NCBI RefSeq assembly: GCF_000143415.4
Contig: NW_003314400.1
Coordinates: 78,923-142,922 of the forward strand
Length of the DNA stretch: 64,000 nucleotides
Direction of reading: 5' to 3'
Source of the DNA: Selaginella moellendorffii
Lineage: Eukaryota; Streptophyta; Lycopodiopsida; Selaginellales; Selaginellaceae
The position numbers and the translations under genes were made by a program. The notes under the pieces were generated by a model, which saw only the letters and a list, made by a program, of their open reading frames with translations, did no database searches and was not told the origin of the DNA. Positions 42,133-55,074 of this stretch are shown here, one piece after another; the stretch's first letter is position 1; the number at the start of each line of letters is the position of its first letter.

Positions 42133-42498
42133 ATGCAAGACAGATCTATTCAAGCCTACCCACCTCTGATATCAAGCCTACCCACCTCTGATATTTACTT
42201 GGCAAACAAGCTCGTAGAAATGTATGGAAGATGCGGCAGCCATTATCATGCCCAGCTAGTCTTTGATCAAATCCAGCCAAAAGACTCATTCAGCTGGGAT
42301 TTGATGCTCACTGCTGACCTGAGAAACGGGAGCTTTGACGAGGCCAAGCGGTTCTTCAGCTCCATTCCTCACAAAACTGCTGTTGCAAGGACTGTGATGC
42401 TGAATGTATTTGCCAAAAACAGGGATCTCCTGCAGGCCAAAGAGATTTTTGATCGTATGCCTGAGAGAGATTTTGGTAGCTCTCTCCAAACAATGTGA
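42133..42498 (+). pseudogene. Truncated PPR gene
   Basis: A 121-codon open frame covers about three PPR motifs (IYLANKLVEMYGRCGS, LVFDQIQPKDSFSWDLML, IFDRMPERD). It then breaks off in the middle of a motif at the same MPERD point where unrelated sequence begins. The 5' part contains a 20-bp tandem duplication (cctacccacctctgatatca). It probably makes no functional protein. Confidence 0.75.
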
Positions 42499-42539
42499 TA
42501 TACTTCCACCAAGAACCCTAAAATCAATAATAAAGCTGT

Positions 42540-43215
42540 ATAGAATGTTCTTCGCACGCTCTTCAATCCAATCCACGCCAACAACACCGTCACGATCGCC
42601 AGATCACGCGTCCTCCCCAAGATCCTCCGTGAATTCCAGGTCCTATCGAGCGAGGTGCTGTGGAAGCATGCCTCCATGCGGGGGATGTCGAGCGTGGAGC
42701 ACATGGAGCTGGTGATCCAGTGGATGGCCGAGAGGGGCCAGATCTGCATTGTCCCGGCCAGTGATTTTTATGCTTCTAGGTGCACTGTTCTTGCAGTGGA
42801 AGAGTGAGGATTCACCTGGCAATTGTGCACAAAGGAGGCAGATTAGGAAGCAGAAGAAGAGGAGTGGCGTGCCTAGGATCTTCGGGGATGTGAGAGATTT
42901 TAGGGTTCTTGAGGATTCAGGATTTTAGGGTTCTTGAGATTTAGGGTTCTTGGATGATCAATCAGGGAGAATGCTGTTCCCATCGATTGCTCAGCGGATG
43001 TGGCATTTCCGTCCGCGGGTAGCGCTGGGCGACACAAAGACTTTCACGTGACTGGTGACTGACATCCTGTGTGAGCACGAGATAGTGATGGTGGATGAGT
43101 GCTGGGGGCATTTGCAAGAGCAAGTAGAGCATGGGGAGCTCAAGAGTAAGCACCACATGAGGCAGCTGCTGCAGTGGATGGGCGATATGTAGATTCTGCA
43201 CCCATCAGAGAGGAT
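42540..43215 (+). pseudogene. Decayed gene at head of the tandem array
   Basis: An open frame at about 42,545-42,807 encodes text such as ARSRVLPKILREFQVLSSEV and HMELVIQWMAERGQICIVPA. A second stretch at 42,990-43,215 has VMVDECWGHLQEQVEHGELK and HHMRQLLQWMGDM with stops. The two share a [ML]xxx[LI]QWM pattern and could be two winged-helix-like domains. I cannot name a family. The second stretch runs straight into the first array unit, so the array units are probably amplified 3' parts of this gene. Confidence 0.45.
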
Positions 43216-45533
43216 TGATGGGGAGAGATTTAAAAGGTTATTTCAAGAATTAAAATTTGGAGATCTATTTGTTGCCCACAATGGTGAGCCTCTCATCTAT
43301 CGGATGTTGTTGGAACATAGCCGCCACCTAATCTTTGTCCAAACAAAAACATTGCGACTATACAACTTCATTCTGGTTTCTGACACATATGCTTTCGTAT
43401 ATGGTGATCAATTGACCAGATTGATAAATGGAGTCCTCGATAAATAATGTGGGAATAACGATTTTCAAAAGTTAGAACACTATTTAGGAAATGGTGGCAG
43501 GAAAGTTGATATTCTTCAACAAGTGCAACTAGAGCAATAGCAGCAGCCAGCACAGCAGTAGCCAGTGCAATAGCGGCAATAGCAACATTGGCAACAATAG
43601 CCACACAGCTGGTAGAGTAGGAGCAGCAACAGCCAGCACAGCAGCCACGCTAGGTATGCTATCGTGGGAGAGGGCAACAGTAGTCGTAGCAACTAGCGGA
43701 GCAAGAGTAGCAGTAGCAATTGGCAGAGCAAGAGCAATAGCAGCCGATGCAACAACCACGCCAGATATGCTATCGTAGGAGAGGGCAGCAGCAGCATCAG
43801 CATCAACAGCAACAACTGCAGCAGCTGCCAGAATAGGAGTAGCAGCAGATTCGATGCTTGCATGAGAAAGAATTACCGAAACCATGCAACCCTAAAATCA
43901 ATGACCACCCTGTTTCTTTAGTGTTTAGGGTTTTTCAATGTTCTTGGTTGTTAGGGCTTATTCCAAAGAATATAGAAGGTGTTGTTGATTGAGTAGACAC
44001 GGTAAGGAACATAGAGTTACTAGATTCAAGACTCGCATACTGTGAGCATTTGCTCATGCTCTTCTAAGATGCTGCTTTTGGTAGACTTATTTTGGAGTGG
44101 AGTGAAGTGCCTAAAAATCCCTTTCCTTTGCCTCCCCTCCCTGAGAGCAAGTGGAATTTAATTGAGACAGTTTTAAACTACAAAAAGAACTTTTAAAGTA
44201 CTTAAAGAACAATTAAAATTTTTCTAAGTGTAGATGAAGTTCTTTTCGAGGGTACTGGGAGAATGAAAATAGTGTCCCTTTTCAAAGTGGAGAGACAGTA
44301 ATATACCCATCAGAGAGGATTGATTGGGAGAGATTTAAAAAGTTATTTCAAGAGTTGAAACCTGGAGATCTGTTTGCTTGAAGATTTTTAGCCCACAACA
44401 GTGAGCATCTCATCTATTAAATGTTGTTGGAACATGGCTGCCACCTAATCTTTGTCCAAACAAGAACATTGCAACTATACAACTTCATTATAGTTTTTGA
44501 CACATATGCTTCTGTATATGGTGATCAATTGACTAGATTGATAAATAAACTCCTCGATAAATAGTGTGGGAACAACGATTTTCAAAAGTTAGAACACTAT
44601 TTAGGAAATGGTGGCAAGAAAGTTGATACTCTTCAACAAGTGCAAGCAGAGCAACAACAGCAATAGTAACATCAGCAGTAGCAGCCACACAACTGGTAGA
44701 GCAAAAGTAGCAGCAGCCAACACAACAGCCACGCTAGGTATGCTATCATGGGAGAGAGCAACAATAGTCACAACAACTGGTGGAGCAAGAGTAGCAGCAA
44801 CAACTGGCCAAGCAAGAGTAGCAGCAGCTGACGTAGTAGCCACACCAGATATGCTATCGTAGGAGAGGGTAGTAGCAGCATCAGCATCAGTAGCAACAGC
44901 TGCAGCAACTGCCAGAGTAGGAGTAGCAACAGCCCTAGCTAGAGGTCGCAGATTTGATGCTTGCATGAGAAAGAATTACTGAAACCATGCAACCTTAAGA
45001 TCAACAGCCGCCCTCGTGTTTCATTGTTTAGGGTTTTTCAATGTTCTTGGTTGTTAGGGCTTATTCCAAAGAATATAGAAGGTGCTGTCAATTGAGCAAA
45101 TGCAATAAGGAACATGGAGTTAAGAGATTCAAAACTTGCATATTGCGAGCACTTGCTTGCACTCTTCTGAGAGCTATTGGTGTTGCTTTTGGTAGACCTA
45201 TTTTGGAGTGGAGTGAAGTGCCTAAAAATCCCTTTCCTCTGCCTCCCCTCCCTGAGAGTGAGTGGAATCTAATCAAGAGAGTTTTAAACTATTTAAAAGA
45301 CTTTTAAAGTACTTAAAGAATTATTGAAATTTTTTTGAGTGTAGATGAAGTTCTTTTTAAGGGTATTGGGACAATGAAAATAGTGTCCAAAGAATACAGA
45401 AGGCGCTATCGATTGAGCAAACATGGTAAGGAACATAGAGTTAAGAGATTCAAGACTCACATATTGCGAGCACTTGCTTGTGCTCTTCTAAAAGCTATTG
45501 GTGCTGCTTTTGGTAGACCTTTGGCAAGTCAGA
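43216..45533. repeat. Tandem array of ~1.1-kb units, part 1
   Basis: Two full units and a truncated third start at about 43,216, 44,300 and 45,376. Each has, in order: a decayed coding block (SERIDGERFKKLFQELK, GEPLIYRMLLEHGRHLIFVQ, SDTYASVYGDQLTRLI); a CAG/GCA-rich stretch of about 300 bp containing repeated gctatcgtgggagaggg; a gggtttttcaatgttcttgg block; and a second coding block (KEYRRRYRLSK, FGRPILEWSEVPKNPFPLP). Units differ by many substitutions. The third is cut off at ggtagacct, where the truncated LTR element begins. Confidence 0.85.
45041..45307 (+). CDS. 88-aa ORF in an array unit
   Basis: ATG-to-TAA frame starting MFLVVRAYSKEYRR, with a basic Arg/Lys/Leu helix (ILRALACTLLRAIG) and a Pro-rich end (VPKNPFPLPPLPES). 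The same ORF is intact in a second unit at 59,119-59,385 and broken in the others. No family was recognised. It may be a surviving exon rather than a gene. Confidence 0.3.
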   Translation: MFLVVRAYSKEYRRCCQLSKCNKEHGVKRFKTCILRALACTLLRAIGVAFGRPILEWSEVPKNPFPLPPLPESEWNLIKRVLNYLKDF

Positions 45534-48500
45534 GGAACAAATCCTCTAGTTGAAGTTACTAACTTTAAAAGGGGTGGCTTATAGGGCCAAGCATGGAAGA
45601 GTCTATGCATGATCACAGATTTGTCAGGTGAAAGGACTTAGTAGTGCGGAGGAACTACATTCTTAAGCTGTGATTTATAGCGCGCTTTAAGTATAAATTA
45701 GTTTACTGGTGTAGGGAGTCACGCCAGGCATCCTGTGTAATGCCGTCCGTAGATGCATATACGGAGGTTGGGTTCAAGTCCTGACCCTCTAGTGCTTAGG
45801 TTCGAGTCTCAACTCACTAGGGCGTAATGATGATTTGGAATATGAGGACACTCATTTTTCAGTGGTCATAGACTCTTAGTAAGGAGACTGGCTTGGGCAC
45901 ACCGCCAAGCGGGGGATGCCCCGGAGTCGTGATGCATGGTTAAATTGCTAAGTGTGAAAACTTAACATATCTAACTTAAACACTTTGGTGCAATTGATAC
46001 CAAGGACGTGGTGAATGAGATGGGGACACCCAATCTTAGTTGTTATGGACCCTTGGCTAGAAGGGTTAGCTTGGGCATACCACCAAATGTGGGGGATGCC
46101 CCCGGGGTCATGGTCAACAACTTAAAGGTGTAAGCAATTCGAGAGATGATCCGTTGGGGTTCAAATACAGAAGGAAAGGGCCTATAAACAAGAGTGCACC
46201 CTCTTTTCCAATCGGTTAAGGGTCTTGGGATATTTGGGATTAAGCGTCCTTGGGTTTGAATAGTACTGGGCTGGGTGACCTCTTGGGAAGTCCAAATTCA
46301 GGAGTTTACATTTGGTATCAGAGGGGTCTCAGGTTTGACTCTGTTGGTTGGCTAGGGGAATCATACCATATGTTAATTGACATCTGGTAGGTCCAGTTTG
46401 CTCCCACTGGGCTTGACGACTCGAGGGGTAGGGTCTCAAGAGAGTGGGGCTCTCGGGAGAGCTGCGGCTCCTAGCTTCCGTTCATAAGGGCATGAACTTA
46501 CAAGGAAGCGTGGTGAATTGTAAGCAACCAAAGGGAACAACTCGAGAGATGATCCGTTGGGGTTCAAATATAAAGGGAAAGGGCCCATAAACAAGAGTGC
46601 ACCCCTTTTTCCAATCGGTTAAGGGTCTTGGGATATTTGGGGTTAAGTGTCCTTGGGTTAATGTTAATGGTGTGGCTTGGTTAAGGGTTGGGTGACCTAA
46701 TGTTAATGTTAATGGTGTGGCTTGGTTAAGGTGACCAAGTGGGAAGAACATTTAAGGGCAATGTGATGGCATAGTGAGTCCAAAGAAAGTAGTCTTTATA
46801 AGAGACCCATAGGAGGGTTACAAAGTTGGGCTATGGATGGGGTCTATAGCAGAAAATGCTAAAAAGACCTACTAGGGGTGAGCACCTTTTGGATTTGGCA
46901 AAGTGGAGTTTTTGCCATGGAACCAAAAGAATACCTCAAGGATGAAGGTAGTGATCTTATGTTACTTAGAACAACAATTAATGGATAGGAGCAAAAAACT
47001 AGTGGCTAAGAAAAGAGCCATGGGAATCATGGGATAAAACCCAAGTGGCAAAGTTAAGCCAAGAACACTAATATGGTAAATGCTAACAGATTGTGGGAAG
47101 GCAATGTGTTTCCAAGGATGGATTCCCAATTGTTCCAATTTGGCGAAGGTGGAAGCTCCAAGGGAGGGAGCAATAAGGTAACCAAATGATAGGGCCGTGA
47201 ACAACCCTAACACAAATTATGATAACTGGAATTTAGTGCCAAAGGTGGCACAAAGTAGAAAAAAGGATGATAGTGCCATCAAGTAGAGAACTTCCTAGGA
47301 TAGGGAAGTGGAGTTGCACAAAATGTGCAATGCAAGGTGTCGGAAACACTTAGGAAATTAACTCCGAGAAGTCAAAATTAAAAGTTCCAAAGTGCAAAGG
47401 TTATATCAATGGAAACTGAGACTACTCGAGAATGATAGTGGGATTGAGATAGAAAAGGTGTCTCTAACAAGTTTAGTGAAAACTAAACTAATAAAAGAAA
47501 AGAACCACCACAAGTGATCAAATGAGTCTCTAAGTTGAAGAGACTATGCTCCTTACTTTTGGCATCAAACCGTTGACAAATATTGACTAAGTGCTAAGGA
47601 TGGAGAAGGTAATACATGCTAGTATTACTTTATGAAATAGTTTGTCATTCAATAAGGACATCGAACTTTGTATGGGTGGTGGAGTTGTGAGACACAAAAT
47701 CCCTAGGCCCCAAAGGGGAGCCAAAACGGTGCCACGTGGTAGTGGCGGAGGCAAAAGCTAAATGAGCGTAACACATTTGGACTAAAAGCTCTGACTCGAA
47801 AAGTTGAGAGTGGGAGTGGAACTCCCAACGAAACGAGCACGAAGAAAGCATTAAGTGAGTCTCTAAAAAAGGGACATAAGAGGACTAGCATATGACACAT
47901 GGAAGTGTTCGAGATGGAGTCCGAGATGGAATCAAGACCGAGATTGAGACCAAGACAGAGTCTGAGTCCGAAACCGAGACCGAGTCTGAGTCCAAGTCCA
48001 AGTCTAAGTCCAAATACTAATACAAACTGTTGGGTGAAAGCCCAAAGAGATCGTCCCCCAAGGGGGGGGGGGGTAAGGGGGGGGGGGTAAGGGGGGGGGG
48101 GCAAGTGGCTATAGGGGCTTCCAAAAGTATAGTAGGGAGAGTATAAGGGTTGGAACCTAGTGGAGTCAATTTGGCCAAGAAAGGCTAGTTTGGCCCAGGA
48201 AAACTATACCCAGGTGTTGGGTGATGAGTTGACCACTGGGAAGTCCAAGATTAGAGTGAATACAGACCAACAAGCGGGGTAGCTTGGTGAAGTGTTCAAG
48301 AGCCGGCTCTAGTTCCCCTAGGAGATCGAATGGTTAATGCTCCCAGTTCAAGGGTAGGTGGCACTACCTGCTTGGATACCTGGCATGGCTCAATGGAACC
48401 TCGCTCTAAGCCCATGGCTAGAGCACCCAAAGGCAAAAGGTGGGGAGAGTACCCACGAGGCTCACGAAGGGCCACGGTGTTCCGAAATGTTGTCCTAGAA

Positions 48501-48850
48501 TCTCGAATGGTGGAAAGGAAGAAGAGCAATCCTCTGGTGTAGTGACCAAGGATGCGGTCATATGACAAGGAGGTCTTGGAGAACAAAGGGACCTAATGGT
48601 CAAGCTTGTAAGCCTTGATCTAGTGGCAGTGTTAGCGAACACAACCATGGACAGAAAGGGACTTGGTGGGGACCGAAAAAGGGATATTGAGGAAGGCTAT
48701 TCCCCATGCCTGTAGGCATCTTAAGGATGCTAAGGGGTGGATCTAAGATGATCACTCATGGACGGATGGCCCAATTTTTTAGAGACAGGACTATGATATA
48801 GGTGGTGTGGTTAAATGACTAATGTAGAATGGAAAAATTAGTCAGTGACA
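45534..48850 (+). mobile_element. 5'-truncated LTR element of the same family
   Basis: Positions 45,534-47,685 are colinear with the last part of the internal region of the complete element (from about 54,857 onward). They include the double T-arm-like motif and the same sequence just before the 3' LTR (tatgggtggtggagt). Positions 47,686-48,850 are a shortened 3' LTR beginning TGTGAGACAC. Its GAGTCC array is almost lost and about 220 bp near its end are missing. The left end is fused to a truncated array unit and the right end to a different part of a unit, so DNA has been deleted. It contains internal duplications: a block near 46,139 recurs near 46,530, and one near 46,662 recurs near 46,697. 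Confidence 0.88.
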
Positions 48851-50862
48851 GCCAAGTATGCTATCACGGGAGAGGGCAGCAATGAGTGCAGCAGCCACGC
48901 TAGGTATGCTATCGCAGGAGAAGGTAGTAGCAGCAGCAACATCGGCAGCAATAGCTGCAACAGCTGCCGGAGCAGTAGCAGCAGTAGTAGCAGTAGCCTT
49001 CATTAGAGGTCACAGGTTCGATGCTTTCATGAGAAGGAATTACCAAAACTACGCAACCCTAAGATTAACAGCCGCCCTCTTTCTTTATTGTTTAGGGTTT
49101 TTTAGTTGTCTTGGTTGTTATGACTTATTCCAAAGAATACAAAAGGCATTATCAATTGAGTAGATGCGGTAAGGAGCATAGAGTTAAGAGATTCAAGACT
49201 CGCATACTATGAGCACTTCCTTGCGCTGCTCATGCTGCTTGCGTTCTTCTAAGAGCTATTGGTGTTGCTTTCGGTAGACCTATTTTGGAGTGGAGCAAAG
49301 TGCCTAAAAATCCCTTTCCTCTGCCTCCCCTATCTGAGAGTGAGCAAAATCTAATTAAGAGAGTTTTAAACTACATAAAGAACTTTTAAACTACTTAAAG
49401 AACGATCGAAATTTTTCTAAGTGTAGATGAAGTTGTTTTCGAGGGTATTGGGACAATGAAAATAGTGTCCCTTTTCAAAGTGGAGAGACAGTGATATACC
49501 CATTAGAGAGGATTGATGGGGAAAGATTTGAAAAATTACTTCAAGAGTTGAAATCTGGAGATCTGTTTGCTTCGGGATTTCCTACCCATGATGGTGAGCC
49601 TCTCATCTATCGAATGTTGCTGGAACATGGCCGCCACCTAATCTTTGTCCAAATAAGAACATTGCAACTATATAGCTTCATTTTGGTTTCTGACACATAT
49701 GTTTCCGTATGTGGTGATCAATTGACCAGATTGATAAATAAACTCCTCAATGAATAGTGTGGGAATAATGATTTTCAAAAGTTAGAATACTATTTAGGAA
49801 ATGGTGGCAGGAAAGTAGATATTCTTTAGTGAGTGCAAGCGAGGCAGCAGTAGCAACCAGCGCAGCAGCATCAACAATAGCAGCCGCACAGTTGGCAAAG
49901 TAGTAGCAGTAGCAGCAGTAGTAGTAGCCGGCACAGCAGCCACGCCAGGTATGCTATTGTGGGAGAGGGCACCAGCAGCCACAGTAAATGGCAGAGCAGG
50001 AGCTGCAACAACCAAGGAAGCAGCCGATGCAGCAGCCATGCCAGGTATGCTGTCGCAGGAGAGGGCAACAACAATAGTAGCATCAGCAGTAGCTGCCGCA
50101 GCAGGAGCAGCAGTAGCAACAACCCTCGTTAGAGGTTGTGGGTTCGATGCTTGCATGAGAAAGAATTACCGAAACCACACATCCCTAAGATCAACAGCCA
50201 CCATTCAAGTGCATTGGACTAGGGGTAAGTAATGAAGAGCACTCCACAAACAAGAGACGGGTCAAGGAGTTGGAGGCTACGGCCACAATTCGTGAGAAAG
50301 AGGTAGAAACGTGAAGAGCTCATTCACTCACTTTCGTGACTCGGGAAAATCTTGCAGGTATTTATGCTGAACACGAAGCTAGCTCAAGCCGAGAGTATGA
50401 CTTACGACATTGTGAGGGATTTACTAGAAGTCAAGCACAACATTGCAAGCTTCGCAGTAAGGATTTTTTCTTTATTGTTTAGGGTTTTTTAGTGTTTTAG
50501 GTTGTTATGGCTTATTCCAAAGAATACAGAAGGCGCTATTGATTAAGCAAATGTGGTAAGGAACATAGAGTTAAAAAATTCAAGACTCGCATACTGTAGG
50601 CACTTGCTCGCGTTGCTCGCACTCTTTTAAGAGCTATTGGTGCTACTTTCCTTAGACCTATTTTGGAGTGGAGCGAAGTGCCTAAAAATCCCTTTCCTCT
50701 ACCTCCCTTCCTTGAGAGCGAGCGGAATATAATTGAGAGAATTTTAAAGTACATAAAAAACTTTTAAACTACTTAAAGAATGGTCAAAAATTTTCTAAAT
50801 GTAGATGAAGTTGTTTTTAGTTGTATTAGGAGAATGAAAATAGTGTCCCTTTTCAAAGTAGA
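48851..50862. repeat. Tandem array, part 2
   Basis: One partial and one fuller unit of the ~1.1-kb repeat. The unit after 49,490 keeps an unbroken block of 88 codons (LERIDGERFEKLLQELKSGD ... LTRLINKLLNE) with no ATG at its start. A foreign segment at about 50,205-50,462 (coding-like, TNKRRVKELEATATIREKEV) is inserted in this unit only. The last base before the complete LTR element is the end of the target duplication GTAGA (50,858-50,862). Confidence 0.8.
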
Positions 50863-52559
50863 TGTGAGACACAAAATCCCTAGGCCCCAAAGTGGAGCCG
50901 GAAGGGCGCCACATGGTAGTGGCCGAAGCGAGAGCCAAACGAGCGTAACACGTTTGGACCAAAAGCTCCGACTTGAAAAGTCAAGAGCGGGAGTGGAACT
51001 CCCAATGAAGTGCTTGAGGAACGAGCACGAAGCGAGCAAAAGGCGAGGCTCCAAAAAGGGACCCAAAAGGACCAACACATGACATGTGGGAGTGTCCGAG
51101 ATGGACCCGAGTTGGAGTCCGAAGTGGAGTCCGAGATGGACCCGAGATGGAGTCCGAAGTGGAGTCCGAGGTGGACCCGAGATGGACCCGAGTTGGAGTC
51201 CGAAGTGGAGTCCGAGATGGACCCGAGATGGAGTCCGAGATGGAGTCCGAGATGGAGTCCGAGGTGGACCCAAGATGGACCCGAAATGGAGTCCGAGATG
51301 GAGTCCGAGATGGACCCGAGATGGAGTCCAAGATGGAGTCCGAGATGGACCCGAGATGGACCCGAGATGGAGTCCGAGATGGAGTCCGAGATGGAGTCCG
51401 AGATGGAGTCCGAAGTCGAGACCGAGACCGGGACCGAGACCGAGACCGAGACCGAGATCGGGACCGAGACCGAGGCCGAGGCCGAGGCCGAGACCGAGCC
51501 CGAGCCCGAGTCCGAGTCCGAATCCGAGTCCGAGTCCGAGTCCGAGTCCGAGTCCGGAGCCTGAGAGGGTGAAAGCCCAAAGCGTTCGTCTCCCAGACCC
51601 TGGGGGGTTTGGTGAGCTCCAAAAGTATAGTAGGGGGAGGACTGCAGTGGAGCCAGTTTGGCCAGGAAAGGCCAGTTTGGCCCAGGAAGGCCGGACCCAG
51701 TGTTGGGTGATGAGCTGCCCACTGGGAAGTCCAAGACTAGAGTGAACACAGACCGACAAGCGGGGTAGCTTGGTGAAGTGTTCAAGAGCCGGCTCTAGTT
51801 CCCCCGGGAGATCGACTGGCCGATGCTCCCAGTCCAAGTGTGGGTGGCACTACCTACTTGGATACCTAGTGTGGCTCAATGGAACCCGCTCTAAGCCCAT
51901 GGCTAGAGCACCCAAGGGCAGAAGGCGAGGAGAGTACCCAGGTGGCTCGCGTAAGGCCACGGTGTTCCGAAATGTTGTCCCAAAGGCCCAGACTGTGGAA
52001 AGGAAGAGGAGCAGTCCTCTGGGGTAGTGACCAAGGACACAGTCGTGTGGTGAGGAAGTCCCAGAGGACCGTGGGACTTAGTGGTCGGGCCTGTGGGTCT
52101 CGATCCAGTGGCAGTGTTGGCCAACATGGCCAGGGGCAGAAAGGGACTTAGTGGGGACTGACAGAGGGATATTAGGGAAGGCTATTCCCCTTGTCGGTGG
52201 GCATCCTAAGGATGCTAAGGAGTGGATCTGAGATGACCACTCACGGAAGGTTTGCCTAGTCTTGGAGAGCCAAGACGGTGATGCAAGTGGTATTGGACTA
52301 CCAGTGTGGCAAAGGTGATTGGGCATGGCCTTAGCGTAACGGGCTGCTATGTCGGTGGTACCTTTGAGTGTCGGTCATGGGATCGGACACGTGGAGCACT
52401 TGGACCAAGTGCAAATGTTGAGTGGCATGGATGCCATTCTCGGGGCTAGCAAGTCCCAAGTCCTGGATTGGACTTATGGAGGTTGTGAATGAGACTCCTC
52501 CAAGTGGTCAGAGGTGTGGTTAAGTGACTAAAGTAGAATGGAAAATTTAGTCGCTTACA
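50863..52559 (+). repeat. 5' LTR
   Basis: TGTGAGACAC...CGCTTACA, 1697 bp. The GAGTCC-type minisatellite lies at about 51,093-51,560 and gives spurious open frames in five of six frames. Scattered transitions separate it from the 3' LTR (for example at 50,988, 51,085, 51,573 and 51,869). Confidence 0.95.
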
Positions 52560-52562
52560 ATT

Positions 52563-52574
52563 TGGTATCGGAGC
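52563..52574 (+). other. Primer-binding site (initiator tRNA-Met type)
   Basis: TGGTATCGGAGC starts 3 bp after the LTR. The usual plant PBS complementary to initiator tRNA-Met is TGGTATCAGAGC, so one position (A to G) differs. Confidence 0.85.
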
Positions 52575-55030
52575 TGTTCCTTAGTCCGACTTTTATTGGT
52601 GCTCAAGTATATCACCACTGGTGTTGGCATCGGAAGGTCCGAGGAGTGGGCCTATCCTTGAGGAGTAGCAAGTCGGGAAGACATGGCTCTCCATTATAGT
52701 TCATGTGTGAACTTGTAGACAAGGTGGTGGATAGAAAAGGGCCAATAATGGAACGACTTTGGGATCTTGGGAACAGTATATGGTTTTCCTCAAAGAGTTG
52801 AGGATGTGATCCAGATGAGCGTTTGACTTAGCAAACTGGCTAATGTAGTTGTGGTAAACAACTACAGTTGGGATCATGGGAAAGATAAAGACTCCAAACC
52901 AATAAAGGAGTCACAAGATTTTCCTCATATAGTTGAGGTTGGTGCTCATGAATGTGAGACCAGAAGTAATGACCGTGGGTTGTAAAATACGGAAGAGGAC
53001 TTGAGTCCTTGAAAAGGTAGCCGGGGCTACCTCTAATAAATGTTGGAACAACCCAAGGAGTTGGGGGTGTATTAAGTGGATGAGTTGGTGTTCTCATCAC
53101 ATGGACAATTAGTCCTAAGGGGCAAAGGTTGCCCCCAGAGAACAAAATCAAGTGTCGGAGTAACACTTGTGAAAATAGTCCTTTTGAGTAGGACAGGAAT
53201 GCAAGAAGTGTATGCCAGTGAGCTAGTGCCTCACAAGTAAGCCCTTACGGGTCTGTGGATTAACCAAGTCCAAAATTGCTGGATGACTCAAGTAGAGTCA
53301 ACGGATGGTCCTAAAAGGACTGATGGAAGCATTTGGACTAAGGTGTGGTATACCCCACAAAGGATGGGGGGGGATCATAGGATCCAAGGATGAGAACAGA
53401 GGGTATCTCATCGATGGCAAAATGTGCCATGCTAAAGTTATGGGAAAGGTGTTCCCAGAAGAAAACAACTTTGACATAAAGTTGTGTGTGACTTCTATGG
53501 TGCAGTGCTAACAGATGGTTGGCATGAGAAAGAGCGGTGTTGGTCTTGGCAAAGACTTAGACACGAAGGGGAAATGTCATAGAGGTAGGCTCGTGGAGCC
53601 AATGGTGTGGAGACACCAAATGTGCCAAGGTGTGATACCTTGAGGCTATGTTGGTGGGTTCATGAGAACCCCTTGCCAAAGGAATCCCAATGGAAATGGG
53701 AATAGCATAGCCTAAGTTGCAGAGCATGCAGTTGGAGTGTGGTGACCCAGATAATGATGGAGGTGTGAAAGCACCAAGCAATGAGTTGTAGGACTTGACA
53801 ACTATGAGGCAACTAAGCAAGAGGTGCAAAATAACTGGTTAAACGGGTAGAAGGTAGCTACCCAAGACTTCTTAATAGTATAGGGAAGTTGGATATACCC
53901 TTACGGGGGATAAGTTGCTTGTGTTGCGATATAGTAAGTCAATGTCATAAAAGGAAATACTCATTGTCAAGAAAGCCATCATTGGGACACCCGAACACTC
54001 TAGAACACCAAAAGGTGGTGTTTGATGTCGCGAGGGCAATGGATAAAGCCCAAGGGACTAAGTCCCTAGCGAATGATGGATAGAAGGTGCTATCCAAATG
54101 TCCAAGGTTGCGGAGACAGGAGAGGACTGTCTACCCGAGTTGGACAAAGCCAAAAATGGAATTTTGGCAAGGCTAGTGATGGGCATGTAAAGGCCCATAA
54201 GCAACAATGTAATCCCAGTGTGTGGGATTATAAGGTGAGCATACCCGGATTGAGGAACCACTCCCTCGGCTATTGAGTAGGTTCATCCCTAAGAATACTT
54301 GCTAAAGCATGATAGAAAGTGCAAAGCTATCCTCCTGGTCTGGAGGAGAATGACCAAAGGAAAGGTGTGAAGCCAAAAAGCAAGAAGTAAGGGGATAGAA
54401 CCGAACCGTAGGAATCAAAGGGCATAACCAAGGTTGGTTATGCCAGCTGGGAGTGGAGAATCAAGTGGGGGCTCGAGGGTGTTGCCGCTAGCAACCGTGA
54501 TGCCATGGAGAGTCTAAAATATGGAATTGTTCATGTTAGACTATGTGGCATTTGGAAGGCTTGCAAAAAGGGAGGCCTTAGCAAGCTGAGGGACAGAGTT
54601 CCTTCAAGGTTCCCAAAGACGATTCTGGGTAGCTTAGTACCTAGAAAGGCCAAGTGTAAATGGTTCATGGAACGCGCGAAATCAGAGTGGCGCAGCAGAA
54701 GCGTGGTCTTGAAGCTTGCCATGAAGCAAGGCTATCAAGGTTAGGGAAGTAGTTCCCGAGTGTTCAAAGAGAGGGCTTTGAACGAAAGTCGATGGTCAAG
54801 GACTTTCACGCTTATGCAGGAACCATGTTACAATGGTCGGAGGACTTGCCAAGCGAGATTGGCACGTCGGGGGAACAAATACCCTAGTTGAAGATGATAA
54901 CTTCAAAAAGGGTGGGCCATGGGGCCGAGCATGGAGGAGTCCATGCATGATCACAGACATGTCAAGTGAGAGGACTTGGCAGTGTGGAGGAACTAGGTTC
55001 CTAAACTGTGATCTGTAGCGCGCTTTAAAA
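52575..55030. other. Non-coding internal region of the LTR element
   Basis: Only short open frames on both strands. At about 54,840-54,960 the text (GLAKRDWHVGGTNTLVEDDN, then FKKGGPWGRA) resembles the tail found after pol in plant Gypsy elements, hinting at its parent. Otherwise no domain was recognised. Confidence 0.6.
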
Positions 55031-55074
55031 ATGAGTTGGTGCACCGGCGTGGGGAGTCACGCCAGGCATCTTGT

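Noticed and set aside
46480-46751. Minus-strand ORF with NQATPLTLT repeats
   Set aside because: It is a product of a short local duplication (aatgttaatggtgtggcttgg) inside the LTR element, not a gene.
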